Origin: an uncultured Clostridia bacterium
Lineage (GTDB): Bacteria > Bacillota > Clostridia > TANB77 > CAG-508
Reading direction: 5' to 3'
DNA length: 37,913 nucleotides
Assembly: GCA_947627495.1 (NCBI GenBank)
Contig: CANQWH010000006.1
Location: forward strand, 1-37,913
Shown here one piece after another: positions 10,770 through 21,238 of this stretch; position 1 is the first letter of the stretch, and each line of letters opens with the position of its first letter. The notes under the pieces are model-generated. The model was given only the letters and a program-made list of their open reading frames with translations. It was not told where the DNA came from and searched no databases. The position numbers and the translations under genes were made by a program.

Positions 10770-12773
10770 TTATACATTATTTTCAGTGAAATATTCATTA
10801 ATTCGTATAATTAGTTCTGTTTTTGCTTCTTCCATTGTAAGTCCCTCTAATTGAGCTCCTGCAAGAGTTATATGTCCTCCGCCTCCTAATTTTTCAAGTA
10901 TTACTTGAACATTTATATCTCCAATTGAACGTCCACTTATACAAATTTTATCTCCCATATGTCCTAGAACAAATGATGCAGTTATATCACTTATTGTTAA
11001 TAATTCATCTGCTGCTTTTGCACAAATTAAGTTAGCATTTTTATCCTTTTCATCATATATAGATATTCCTATTGTACCATTTACAACTTCTGCATTCTTT
11101 ACTATATCTGCTATTACTGTATAGCTTTCCAAATCACTTTGAAACCATTTTTTTACTTTTATTATATCTATACCATATTTTCTTAAATATGCTGCTGCTT
11201 CAAATGTTCTTACACCTGTTTTAAATGTAAAATTCTTTGTATCCATCATGATTCCTGCATATAAGCTCTCCGCTTCTATTTGTTCCAATGTAACTTCTGT
11301 ATTTGCATATTCAACTATCTCTGTAACTAATTCTGCTGCTGAAGATGCATATGCTTCATGAAATGTTAATATTGCATTTTCTATAAAATCTTCTGATTTT
11401 CTATGATGGTCTATTACAACTATTTTTTCTGTTTTTTCTAATAATTCTGGAACTTCTACATAGCTTCTTTTATGTGTATCTACTACTATTAATACCGTAT
11501 TTGGTAAAATTACACTAATTGCTTGATTTTTATCTATTATAACATCATTGTATCCTTGTTGTTTTAGTGTATTAATAAAATTTTCTAATGATAAACCATA
11601 TGTATTGTTTACAATATATGCATCTTTTCCCAAAGTTTTAGCTAACCTATATATTCCCAAACTTGAACCTATTGAATCTATATCTCCATTTAAATGCCCC
11701 ATTACCATTACATTATCTGCTTTTTGTATCAATTCTTCTAACGCATGTGATACAACTCTTGCCTTTACTTTAGTTCTCTTTTCTACTTCCTGAGTTTTAC
11801 CTCCAAAGAAACTATATTTTCCTTCTTTTCTAATTACCGCTTGGTCTCCACCTCTACCAAGTGCGATATCCATAGCTACCATTGCGGATTCATATTTTTC
11901 GTAATCAGTTTCTCCTTCATTAGAAATAGCTATACTTAATGTTATTGGCATTCCTTCATCTGTTTCTATTTCTTTCATTTCATCTAATATAGTAAATTTA
12001 TTGTTTTCCATTTCTGCTAGATACTGTTGTTCAAAAACAAATACATAAGTATCCCTTTCTTTTTTTATCATTACACCACCAGATAAACTAGCCCACTCAT
12101 ATAATTTTTTTTCAATTTCTGCTAATATCTGTGGTTTTCTTTCTTCTGATAATCTTTGTATTATTTCTTCATAGTTATCTATCATAACTATTCCCATACA
12201 GGTAATTGCATTATTATATTTTTGCATTAATTCAATTTGTTCTGTATGATTAATAAAATATAAAATTATCATGTATTTTGCTTCTTTTTTTCTTTCTTTT
12301 TTTCTAATTTTTACATAGTCTCCTATTACATGATAAATATTATCGCCAATTGTAACTTGCTTATCTACTTTTAAATTTCCATTTTGAATTTCTAGTTTTA
12401 TTTCTTTAGCTAAATCATCTATATATGCATTTATTCCAACATTTGCAAATTCTTTGTTAAACGTTGAACTCCTATATATTACATTTCCATTTGTTTCTAA
12501 TATTAATAATGGGAATGGTGAATTTATTAATGTGTTTTTTGCAGCTGAATCAACAGAAAGAGTTAATTCATTTATATAACTTGAAAGTTCACCCTTTCTT
12601 TTGTTATACACCCATATAGTGTATGCTATTATGCCTATATATAGTATAATTGATGGAATTATTAATATTACATTGCTTATGCAAATTACTATAAGTAATA
12701 AAGCAATTATTACTAGATATATTTTTGTCTTGGACTCTACGTTTTCTAATGCTTTTATATTATAATTAGACAT
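10770..12773 (-). CDS. gdpP: GdpP-like cyclic-di-AMP phosphodiesterase (TM-PAS-degenerate GGDEF-DHH-DHHA1)
   Basis: GHLNGDIDSIGSSLG, VVDTHKRSYVE, VIDHHRKSEDF, GGGGHITLAGAQL DHH/DHHA1 motifs; two N-terminal TMs. Confidence 0.9.
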   Translation of the reverse strand: MSNYNIKALENVESKTKIYLVIIALLLIVICISNVILIIPSIILYIGIIAYTIWVYNKRKGELSSYINELTLSVDSAAKNTLINSPFPLLILETNGNVIYRSSTFNKEFANVGINAYIDDLAKEIKLEIQNGNLKVDKQVTIGDNIYHVIGDYVKIRKKERKKEAKYMIILYFINHTEQIELMQKYNNAITCMGIVMIDNYEEIIQRLSEERKPQILAEIEKKLYEWASLSGGVMIKKERDTYVFVFEQQYLAEMENNKFTILDEMKEIETDEGMPITLSIAISNEGETDYEKYESAMVAMDIALGRGGDQAVIRKEGKYSFFGGKTQEVEKRTKVKARVVSHALEELIQKADNVMVMGHLNGDIDSIGSSLGIYRLAKTLGKDAYIVNNTYGLSLENFINTLKQQGYNDVIIDKNQAISVILPNTVLIVVDTHKRSYVEVPELLEKTEKIVVIDHHRKSEDFIENAILTFHEAYASSAAELVTEIVEYANTEVTLEQIEAESLYAGIMMDTKNFTFKTGVRTFEAAAYLRKYGIDIIKVKKWFQSDLESYTVIADIVKNAEVVNGTIGISIYDEKDKNANLICAKAADELLTISDITASFVLGHMGDKICISGRSIGDINVQVILEKLGGGGHITLAGAQLEGLTMEEAKTELIIRINEYFTENNV

Positions 12774-12859
12774 AAATTTTTTCTCTCCTTTAAACTCTTT
12801 TTATTTTACTGCAAAAAGCCAATTTTGTCAACTATTTCCAAGACTTTTACCTACTTACA

Positions 12860-13040
12860 GTTATAATTCACGGCCCATTATATGCACAAAGTAGCCAAAC
12901 GCAGGAGTTCTATATTTTTTAAAAATTGAAGACCTCCGAAAAGCATTGAAGGCAATCGCCAGCCTTAAGTTCAATTTATAAAAATATAAAAACTCCTTTA
13001 GAGTTTGGCGGACTTTATAGTACAAGCCGTGAATAGTACC
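12860..13040 (+). repeat. TIR-bearing nested-hairpin repeat, copy A (MITE-like)
   Basis: Left TATAATTCACGGCCCATTATATGCACAAAGTAGCCAAACGCAGGAG, right AACTCCTTTAGAGTTTGGCGGACTTTATAGTACAAGCCGTGAATAGTACC; same ends as copies B and C. Confidence 0.75.
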
Positions 13041-13169
13041 TTCAATAATTAATACTAATATAAATTAAAACTTTTTTTTCATTTTTTTCCATTTTTCTAT
13101 TGAATTTATTTTGTTTTTGATATACTATATTATATAATAATGAATAATATTTACTAAGGAGGATTTTTA

Positions 13170-14141
13170 ATGCCAAGAAAAACTAATGACTTAATAAAAG
13201 AAGAACAAATTCATAAAAAATCTACAGCAAAAAAGACAAAAATTAACGCAAAAAAAACTACGGCTCCAACCAGTTCAATAACTAATAATATTGAAACAAA
13301 CGACAATTCTGTAGATTCAAATTACTCAAAAAAAGATGTTAATAAAAACGCTCTATCTAATAAAAATGCAAATTCAAAAAAATCTTCCAGTTCAAAGGAT
13401 ACTACTGCTAAAAATGATAGTAAGAAATCAACTAATACGAAAAAAAATACTACTAAAAGAACAACCAAAAAAACAAAAGATACAAAAAAAACTAAAAATA
13501 AAATATCAAAAACAACTAACCGTACCAAAAATGTCAATTCAAAAAATACAAAAAGCAAAACATCTAAAACAGTAGATATTATAGAGTATTATGATTTGCC
13601 ATATAGATATAATCAAACTGTTGTTAAAATTTTAGCCCAAACACCTACTACTCTTTTTGTTTACTGGGATATTTCTGATAGTGATAGAGAAAAATATGTA
13701 GAGCAATATGGCAAACATTTCTTTGAAAATACTATCCCTGTGCTCATAGTTCACAATAAAACTATGAACTACTCTTTCGAAATTGAAATTAATGATTTTG
13801 CTAATAGTTGGTATTTTAATGTAAATGATGCAAAATGTGAATATGAAATTGAACTAGGAAGACGTGCAAAACCTGCCACAATTACAATACCAAATAATTA
13901 TATGTATGTTGCTTCTTCTAATACAATTGAAGCACCTAACAATCATATTTTATTTGAGAAAAATCAAAAAACATTATTCTTTAGAAATATAAAAACTAAT
14001 AATACATTTTCTAAAAATGTTTCTCATTTTGAATTTATAAAATATATTGGTAGAATATATAATATTTATGATGTTTATAAAAAAATATATAAGAATGAAG
14101 AATTGCAGGATTTAGAACATAATCCTACCTCAAAATTTTAA
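13170..14141 (+). CDS. DUF4912 protein with long Lys/Thr/Asn-rich low-complexity N terminus
   Basis: LPYRYNQTVVKILAQTPTTLFVYWDISD...YEIELGRR fits DUF4912; SD AAGGAGG. Confidence 0.8.
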   Translation: MPRKTNDLIKEEQIHKKSTAKKTKINAKKTTAPTSSITNNIETNDNSVDSNYSKKDVNKNALSNKNANSKKSSSSKDTTAKNDSKKSTNTKKNTTKRTTKKTKDTKKTKNKISKTTNRTKNVNSKNTKSKTSKTVDIIEYYDLPYRYNQTVVKILAQTPTTLFVYWDISDSDREKYVEQYGKHFFENTIPVLIVHNKTMNYSFEIEINDFANSWYFNVNDAKCEYEIELGRRAKPATITIPNNYMYVASSNTIEAPNNHILFEKNQKTLFFRNIKTNNTFSKNVSHFEFIKYIGRIYNIYDVYKKIYKNEELQDLEHNPTSKF

Positions 14142-14149
14142 CAAATGAT

Positions 14150-14195
14150 TCTAGGGTGAAAAATAAGCTTCATCTTGCTTCTTTTTCACTCTAGA
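14150..14195 (+). terminator. Intrinsic terminator after DUF4912 gene
   Basis: TCTAGGGTGAAAAA ... TTTTTCACTCTAGA. Confidence 0.6.
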
Positions 14196-14223
14196 TTTGT
14201 GTTAGAAAGGACTGATTTTTACA

Positions 14224-15816
14224 ATGGATAATCCAAAGGGATATGTAAGTTTTATCTTACATGCACATCTACCTTTTATACATCACCCTGAAAGTGAAGA
14301 TTATTTGGAAGAAGAATGGCTATTTGAAGCCATTTCTGAAACATACATTCCATTACTTACTAACTTTCAAAAATTAGAGGAAGAAAAAATAGATTTTAGG
14401 ATAACAATGACTCTTACCCCTCCTTTATTAAACATGTTAGATAACAAATTATTACAAAATAGGTACATAAAATATTTGAAAAAACATATTGAACTTTCAA
14501 AAAAAGAGGTTAAAAGGACAGCATATGATGCTAGATTAAATGAACTTTCTAAATACTATTTAAAACGCTATTCTAATGATTTGCACCTTTTTAAAGATGT
14601 ATATAATTGCAATTTAATTGCTCAGTTTAAACATTTCCAAGATATAGGTGTATTAGAAATTATAACTTGTGGAGCAACACATGGTTACTTTCCTATTTTA
14701 TATGTTAATGAGAAAACAATTAGGGCACAAATTGCCGTTGGAGTTGAAACTTATAAAAAATATTTTGGAAAACCTCCAAGAGGAATTTGGCTTCCTGAAT
14801 GTGGTTATGTTCACGAGGCGGACAAATATTTAAAGGAATTTGGAATTGAATATATTATAACTGAAAGCCATGGTATTTTGTATGCTGATCCTACTCCAGT
14901 ATTTGGTACTTTTGCACCAATTGTTTCTCCTGAAGGAATTGTTGCTTTTGGAAGAGACATAGAAAGTTCTAAACAAGTATGGAGTTCTGTATGTGGATAT
15001 CCTGGTGATTTTAACTACCGCGAATTTTATAGAGATATTGGTTATGATGCTGATTACGACTATATTAAACCATACATAGCAAAAAATGGAGCTAGAGTAA
15101 ATACTGGTATAAAATATCATAGAATTACATCTAAAGGTGAATTTAAAGATTATTATAATTTACAATGGGCAAAAGATTCTGCTGAAAAGCAAGCAGGTCA
15201 TTTTTTCGATTCAAGAGTTAAACAAATTAATGAATTATCTAATATAATGTCCCCTACCAAACCAATAATTGTTTGCCCTTATGATGCTGAACTTTATGGA
15301 CATTGGTGGTATGAAGGACCTTATTGGCTATACATTCTATTTAAGAAAATTTATTATGATAAATGTAACTTTAAACTAATAACACCTAGTGAATATATAG
15401 ATAAATTTCCTGAAATGCAAGTTTGCTCTCCTTGTATATCAAGTTGGGGTGCAAATGGTTATAGTGAAGTATGGCTTAATAGTTCAAATGATTATGTTCA
15501 TAGGCACTTACATGTTGCAGGAGATAGGATGGTTGAACTTGCTCATCTATATCCTAATGAGCAGGACAAGCTAAAAAAACAGGCTCTAAACCAATGTGCT
15601 AGAGAATTATTGCTTGCACAAAGCAGTGACTGGCTATTTATAATAACACATGGAACAATGGTTGATTACGCTAAAAAACGTATAAAAGAACATATTGGTC
15701 GATTTACTAAACTATATGAACAACTTAAAAATAATGAAGTTGATGAAAACTTCTTAAATAGCATATACAAGCAAGATTGTATCTTTCCAGAAATTGATTA
15801 TATGATTTATTATTAA
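14224..15816 (+). CDS. Glycoside hydrolase family 57 / DUF1957 (1,4-alpha-glucan branching enzyme-like)
   Basis: GYVSFILHAHLPFIHHPE, GIWLPECGYV, PYDAELYGHWWYEGP, SSDWLFIITHGTMVDYA motifs. Confidence 0.88.
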   Translation: MDNPKGYVSFILHAHLPFIHHPESEDYLEEEWLFEAISETYIPLLTNFQKLEEEKIDFRITMTLTPPLLNMLDNKLLQNRYIKYLKKHIELSKKEVKRTAYDARLNELSKYYLKRYSNDLHLFKDVYNCNLIAQFKHFQDIGVLEIITCGATHGYFPILYVNEKTIRAQIAVGVETYKKYFGKPPRGIWLPECGYVHEADKYLKEFGIEYIITESHGILYADPTPVFGTFAPIVSPEGIVAFGRDIESSKQVWSSVCGYPGDFNYREFYRDIGYDADYDYIKPYIAKNGARVNTGIKYHRITSKGEFKDYYNLQWAKDSAEKQAGHFFDSRVKQINELSNIMSPTKPIIVCPYDAELYGHWWYEGPYWLYILFKKIYYDKCNFKLITPSEYIDKFPEMQVCSPCISSWGANGYSEVWLNSSNDYVHRHLHVAGDRMVELAHLYPNEQDKLKKQALNQCARELLLAQSSDWLFIITHGTMVDYAKKRIKEHIGRFTKLYEQLKNNEVDENFLNSIYKQDCIFPEIDYMIYY

Positions 15817-15823
15817 GTAACAC

Positions 15824-15898
15824 TTTTCCCTCCCATTCATAAAATATGTATATCTAACTTTTTTTAGTAGATACTATTTATGTATGGAGGGAATTTTT
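15824..15898 (+). terminator. Long terminator-like hairpin overlapping SD of ytxC
   Basis: TTTTCCCTCC... pairs with ...GGAGGGAATTTTTTT; U-tract directly precedes TTG. Confidence 0.55.
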
Positions 15899-16756
15899 TT
15901 GTTTAAAAGTATTTGTATTAAAACTAATAACAAAGATATATCTGAATATATACTAAAAGAAGTTGAATATTTTGAACTTGAAGACATTTATGTCTCATGT
16001 TATAACTTTAAGCATTACAATAATATTATTATACATTATACAGGTAATAATACAGAACTATTTTTAAATAAAATTTCTGTTCTTTTATCATATGTTGTTA
16101 TAGACTTCTATGAACCTATTTTAATAAGAAAAATACTTAATTTAAATTATTTCTATTTTTCTAATGAAGAAAAAAAACAAATTTATAATTTATGTTTGAC
16201 AAATATAGATTTTTCAAATTCAATTACAATGCTAAACATTATTTCAAACGCCTTTTACAAATATTTTTTGGATAATAAATATGTTATAATAGATGGATTT
16301 ATTAGTTTTATGCTTAATGATTATATAAAAGAATTAGACTGTATTGTAGATATGTGTGTAAACAAATTTATTATAGATAAAGAATATAATGAATTTATAA
16401 GCCTACTAAAAGTATATATTCAAACAACTGAACCAAATTGTAATATTATTCATCTTATATATAGAAATCAAGAATCAATTCTTCTAGATTCTAATAAGAA
16501 TGTTATAAAATTTAACAATGAAATTATAAAACAAAAATATTTATCAGATATAAGCTTTTCCTCAAATGATCTTGCTCTAAATTCACTACTAACACTACTG
16601 CCAAATAAATTATATATACACATACTAGACAGTGAAGATGATTTTATTACTACTTTAAAATTGATATTTGAAAATAGAGTTATTATATGTACTGACTGTG
16701 ATTTATGTAACATATATAAATTAAATAAAATAAAACAAAAACATCCTATTGTATAA
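15899..16756 (+). CDS. ytxC: YtxC-like sporulation protein
   Basis: Sequence pattern and size fit YtxC. The ORF track starts at 15884 inside the SD (ATGGAGGG); in-frame TTG at 15899 after GGAGGGAATTTTT is a better start. Confidence 0.7.
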   Translation: MFKSICIKTNNKDISEYILKEVEYFELEDIYVSCYNFKHYNNIIIHYTGNNTELFLNKISVLLSYVVIDFYEPILIRKILNLNYFYFSNEEKKQIYNLCLTNIDFSNSITMLNIISNAFYKYFLDNKYVIIDGFISFMLNDYIKELDCIVDMCVNKFIIDKEYNEFISLLKVYIQTTEPNCNIIHLIYRNQESILLDSNKNVIKFNNEIIKQKYLSDISFSSNDLALNSLLTLLPNKLYIHILDSEDDFITTLKLIFENRVIICTDCDLCNIYKLNKIKQKHPIV

Positions 16757-16784
16757 TAAAAAATATTATAACATTTTAATTAAA

Positions 16785-16813
16785 TTGACATTATCTTTCT
16801 CATATGTTATAAG
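16785..16813 (+). promoter_or_regulatory. SigmaA-type promoter for the traX-like gene
   Basis: TTGACA (16785-16790), 17-bp spacer, TATAAG (16808-16813). Confidence 0.6.
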
Positions 16814-16843
16814 TATTATATATTATAAATAGGAGATTTTTTT

Positions 16844-17536
16844 ATGAATGCTTTTGTTTTAAAAATTATTGCTTGTATTACAATGTTTATAGACCACATT
16901 GGATATGCAATTTTTAATGACACTTCATATTTTAATTATATTGGAAGAATTGCTTTCCCTATATTTTCTTTCCAAATTTCAGAAGGATACATTCATACAA
17001 AAAACCTAAAGAAATATTTAATTAGACTATTTATGTTTGCAATTATTTCTCAAATTCCCTATATGTTATTTACTTCAATTATTAATGATAATTGGGGATT
17101 AAATGTTATTTTCACATTGTTTTTTGGACTTATTTCAATTATTGCTTATGACAGATACAACAAATTTGTTGGTATTGTAGCATGTATTTTTCTTGGTATA
17201 ATATCTGAATTTTTACATTTTGATTATGGTTTTTATGGAGTAGCGGTAACACTTCTATTTTATGTGTTTAATACAAATAAAATACTTCTAATAATAAGTT
17301 TTTCTATTGCTACTATTGCTAAATATGGATATTCTATTTTATCATATTATAAATATGGACTTGCGGTTTTTAGAATTGCTTTTAGCTATTACGTGCCTTT
17401 TGTACTTTGTACTTTAGTTCCTCTTATTTTAATTTGTTTATACAATAAAAAGAAAGGGCCAAATTCTAGATATATTTTATATCTATTTTACCCTTTACAT
17501 ATGCTTTTAGTTTATACAATTAGTTTCATTATATAA
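16844..17536 (+). CDS. TraX-family membrane protein
   Basis: MNAFVLKIIACITMFIDHIGYAIF...RIAFPIFSFQISEGYIHTKN TraX pattern; multi-TM. Confidence 0.88.
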   Translation: MNAFVLKIIACITMFIDHIGYAIFNDTSYFNYIGRIAFPIFSFQISEGYIHTKNLKKYLIRLFMFAIISQIPYMLFTSIINDNWGLNVIFTLFFGLISIIAYDRYNKFVGIVACIFLGIISEFLHFDYGFYGVAVTLLFYVFNTNKILLIISFSIATIAKYGYSILSYYKYGLAVFRIAFSYYVPFVLCTLVPLILICLYNKKKGPNSRYILYLFYPLHMLLVYTISFII

Positions 17537-17553
17537 AACTTTTCGTTACATTT

Positions 17554-18498
17554 TTAACTTTTTTGTATAGCAAAGTTTATTCCTCTTGCAACTACATCTT
17601 TCATATTTTCAATTAAATCATCTATTTCTTTTGGTGTTACAATTAAATTATAATCCTTTGGTACTAATGCTTCTCTTATCATCTCATATTTGTCTACATT
17701 TCTTAACTCATTTAGATAATCATTTGACTTTGCATCTTGCTGAAGCTTTTCAATGAATAAATCTATACTATCTGATGCTATTGTTGCAGCTTCTACCACC
17801 ATTGGTACACCTATAGCAATTACTGGGATATTTAAAGTTTTTTCACTTATTTCATTTCTCGCATTTCCAACTCCTGCACCTGGAACTATTCCAGTATCTG
17901 CTATTTGAACAGTACTACTAATTCTTTCTATGCTCTTTGAAGATAAACTATCTATAACTATTAATAGTTTTGGATGTATATTATCAACTATCCCTTTTAT
18001 AATTTCCATTGTTTCTATTCCTGTCGTTCCTAAAACTCCTGGTGCAACTGCAGTTACTGGTCTTGTATCTTTATCTATATATTCTGGTGCATATTTTAAT
18101 AAATGTCTTGTTATATCTATATCTTTTACAACTTTTGGTCCTAATGAGTCTGGTGTTACATATACATTTCCTAAACCAACAACTAAGATGTCCCCTTTTT
18201 CATCTGTATGCTTCTCTATTAAAGCTTTTAACTCTGTTGTTACAATTTCTGATGCTTTTTGAATTTCATCTACACCTGCTATCTTTAATTTTTTTATATC
18301 TACTGTAATATAGTTACCTATTGGTTTTCCAATTGCTTCTGCACCTTTTTCATTTATAATTTTTACCCTTGAAATTTTTATTTTATCATTTACTTCTTGC
18401 TCTTCTGTTTCTATTCCCTCTATCTCATTTTCTATATTATTTGCTTTTCTATAAATATCATTTCTTTCAACAGCTAAGTCTGTATTAAAATTAATCAT
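17554..18498 (-). CDS. gpr: GPR endopeptidase (germination protease)
   Basis: NFNTDLAVERNDIYRK propeptide-like start, VVGLGNVYVTPDSLGPKVV, APGVLGTTGIETMEIIKGIV. Confidence 0.93.
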   Translation of the reverse strand: MINFNTDLAVERNDIYRKANNIENEIEGIETEEQEVNDKIKISRVKIINEKGAEAIGKPIGNYITVDIKKLKIAGVDEIQKASEIVTTELKALIEKHTDEKGDILVVGLGNVYVTPDSLGPKVVKDIDITRHLLKYAPEYIDKDTRPVTAVAPGVLGTTGIETMEIIKGIVDNIHPKLLIVIDSLSSKSIERISSTVQIADTGIVPGAGVGNARNEISEKTLNIPVIAIGVPMVVEAATIASDSIDLFIEKLQQDAKSNDYLNELRNVDKYEMIREALVPKDYNLIVTPKEIDDLIENMKDVVARGINFAIQKS

Positions 18499-18573
18499 AA
18501 ACTAAAACATTCCCCTCTTTTTTATATTTAGTAATAATTAATTTTATTTTTTGCTATTATATTTTTTTTATAC

Positions 18574-18613
18574 AAAAAAATTCCTAAATGTCTTCACATC
18601 TAGGAATTTTTAT
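18574..18613 (-). terminator. Terminator downstream of Cys-rich surface protein 1
   Basis: AAAAATTCCTAGATGTGAAGACATTTAGGAATTTTTTT on the minus strand. Confidence 0.75.
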
Positions 18614-18695
18614 TTATGTATTAACAAGATTTTTTTTATATCTACCTACATTCTCTAATTAGAATTATTGGCCTTAAGTTCTTATCCTCTAACTT

Positions 18696-21209
18696 TTACA
18701 TTTTAAATTTTATTACTGTTCCTGCCCCAATTATTGCAACAACTGAAGTTAATATTATTGCAATATCTCCTCCTTTACCTGTATTTGGAAAATTCTGTTT
18801 ACTTGTAGTATTATCTTGTTTATTATTTGAATTGCCATTATTCCCTGCATTTGATGAATTGTTATTATTGCCACCATTATTATTTTCTTCATTATTGTTG
18901 TTATTATTGCCACCATTATTGTTTTCTGCATTATTGTTGTTATTATTGCCACCATTATTGTTTTCTACATTATTGTTGTTATTATCTCCACCATTATTTG
19001 AATTTTCTTCATTCTCTTTTCTTAAGCATTCTGTACATTGCCCATCTTCAAACTTATGTTGTCCACGTGTTTCTTCAAATACCATTAAACAATTTTCACA
19101 TTCCTGCCAGTGTTCTGTTTCATTTGACTTCCATACTAATTTTGCATGTTTACATTTATAATTGCATATTGTGCAAACTCCATTTTCAAATGTATGTGTT
19201 TCACGTGTTCCAGGAATTTCCATGTTACAATTTCTGCATGCTTTCCAATGTTCTTTAGATATTGCAAGCCATTTTAACTCTAAATGTTCACATGTGTATT
19301 CGCATGTTGTACATACTCCATTTTCAAATGTATGATTTCCTCTTGTTCCTTCTATTTCTTTTCCACACTTTTCACAAGCTTTCCAATGTTCCTTGTCATT
19401 TGACTTCCATACTAATTTTTCATGCTTGCACTCTGGATCTTCTACTTTTTGTTCAAAACCACATTTAGTACATTTTCCATTTTCAAATGCATGCTCTTCT
19501 TTTACAATTTTATTACATACTGGACATGTTGCTGTATGATTTTTTTCATCTAATTTTTCCCAAGTTGTTAATGTATGAGCTGTTCTTGTTCCTTCTATTT
19601 CCATTAAACATGTTTTACATTCTTGCCAATGTTCTTTGTCATCTCTTGCCCATATTCTACTAGAATGTTTACAAGCATATGAACATTTTGTACATACTCC
19701 ATTTTCAAATGTATGATTTTCTCTTGTTCCTTCTATTTCTTTTCCACAATCCTTACATGTTTGCCAATGTTCTCTTTCATCTTTTTGCCATATTTTATTT
19801 GTATGACTACAACTATATGTACATTTTGTACATACTCCATTTTCAAATGTATGATTTTCTCTTGTTCCTTCTATTTCTTTTCCACAATCCTTACATGTTT
19901 GCCAATGTTCTCTTTCATCTTTTTGCCATATTTTATTTGTATGACTACAACTATATGTACATTTTGTACATACTCCATTTTCAAATGTATGATTTTCTCT
20001 TGTTCCCTCTATTTCTTTTCCACAATCCTTACATGTTTGCCAATGTTCTGTCTCATTATGATTCCATACTTTTGTTTCATGAGTACATTCTTTAGCTGCT
20101 CCGCATTTACTACATACATTATTTACATATGTATGACTTTCTTGAAGTATTGTATTACATACAGTACATGTTCCTGTATGTGTTCCATTCTGCCCATCTT
20201 TCCAAACATTTACTGTATGTGCTGTTCTACTTCCTGGGATTTCAATTAAACATATTTTACATACTTTCCAATGCTCTGTATCGTTTCCTTGCCATTCAAA
20301 TTCTGAATGTTTACATTCATAATAACATTCTGTACATACTCCATTTATATATGTATGTTTTTCTTCATCAAATTCTGCACCACATGTGTTACACTCTTTC
20401 CAGTGATAATTTTTATCATTATCTACTGACCATGCTCTATGTTCACATTGTATTCCACAATCTACACATTTTCCATTTCTAAATTCACTGTGATTACATT
20501 TATAACTACATTCTGTACATACTCCATTTATATATGTGTGTCTTGCTTTATCAAATTCTTCTCCACATATTAAACATTCTTCCCAATGATAATCAGAATC
20601 ATTATTCTCTGACAATTTTTTATGAGTACATTCTGTACCACAAAATACACATCTTCCATCTTTAAATGTATCGTGATGACAGTGATAATCACATTTTGTA
20701 CATGTTCCATTGCTATCAAATGTATGTTTCTCTTTGGTAAATTCTTTTCTACAAGCTGAACATGTTCCCCAATGGTATTGTTGGTCAAACTCATAACTAA
20801 TTGATGTATGTTGACATCCTGATGTACTTTGAACACTACCACATTTTGTACATTTTCCATTTACGTAAGTATGTGACTCAGACATCGGTTCGCCACAATA
20901 TACACATCTACCTGTATGCACTGTTCCGAAATTTGACCATGCATCACAATAGTGGTCACATTCTTGTGTTGCATCTACATGACCACATTTTGTGCATTTT
21001 CCATTTAGATAAGTATGTGATTCAGATAGAGGTTCTTCACAATATACACATCTACCTGTATGCACTGTTCCGAAATCTGACCATGCATCACAATAATGGT
21101 TACATCCAGCAGCTTTTGTTTGATTATTTAATATAATTGATACACTTATTATTGATATTAATAAAATTGCAGAAACTATTGTTATTAATAATATTTTTTG
21201 ATTTTTCAT
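18696..21209 (-). CDS. Cys-rich surface protein 1: signal peptide, ~15 CxxC/H/W modules, Asn-rich linker, FPNTG sortase-type anchor
   Basis: Signal-like N terminus MKNQKILLITIVSAILLISIISVSIILNN; repeats CxHxxxxWxxxxxEHWxxCxxCGxEIxGTRxxHTFxNGxCTxC; C terminus FPNTGKGGDIAIILTSVVAIIGAGTVIKFKM; SD AAGGAGG. Confidence 0.88.
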   Translation of the reverse strand: MKNQKILLITIVSAILLISIISVSIILNNQTKAAGCNHYCDAWSDFGTVHTGRCVYCEEPLSESHTYLNGKCTKCGHVDATQECDHYCDAWSNFGTVHTGRCVYCGEPMSESHTYVNGKCTKCGSVQSTSGCQHTSISYEFDQQYHWGTCSACRKEFTKEKHTFDSNGTCTKCDYHCHHDTFKDGRCVFCGTECTHKKLSENNDSDYHWEECLICGEEFDKARHTYINGVCTECSYKCNHSEFRNGKCVDCGIQCEHRAWSVDNDKNYHWKECNTCGAEFDEEKHTYINGVCTECYYECKHSEFEWQGNDTEHWKVCKICLIEIPGSRTAHTVNVWKDGQNGTHTGTCTVCNTILQESHTYVNNVCSKCGAAKECTHETKVWNHNETEHWQTCKDCGKEIEGTRENHTFENGVCTKCTYSCSHTNKIWQKDEREHWQTCKDCGKEIEGTRENHTFENGVCTKCTYSCSHTNKIWQKDEREHWQTCKDCGKEIEGTRENHTFENGVCTKCSYACKHSSRIWARDDKEHWQECKTCLMEIEGTRTAHTLTTWEKLDEKNHTATCPVCNKIVKEEHAFENGKCTKCGFEQKVEDPECKHEKLVWKSNDKEHWKACEKCGKEIEGTRGNHTFENGVCTTCEYTCEHLELKWLAISKEHWKACRNCNMEIPGTRETHTFENGVCTICNYKCKHAKLVWKSNETEHWQECENCLMVFEETRGQHKFEDGQCTECLRKENEENSNNGGDNNNNNVENNNGGNNNNNNAENNNGGNNNNNNEENNNGGNNNNSSNAGNNGNSNNKQDNTTSKQNFPNTGKGGDIAIILTSVVAIIGAGTVIKFKM
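19684..20097 (-). repeat. 138-bp (46-aa) tandem repeats, near-identical, inside Cys-rich protein 1
   Basis: Unit CATTTTGTACATACTCCATTTTCAAATG... starts at 19684, 19822 and 19960 (period 138). Confidence 0.85.
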
Positions 21210-21238
21210 AACAATCCTCCTTTTTTTACACCTTTTTT

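Noticed and set aside
18827-20482. Long plus-strand ORFs opposite Cys-rich protein 1
   Set aside because: Hydrophobic antisense translations of repetitive coding DNA; no independent initiation signals.
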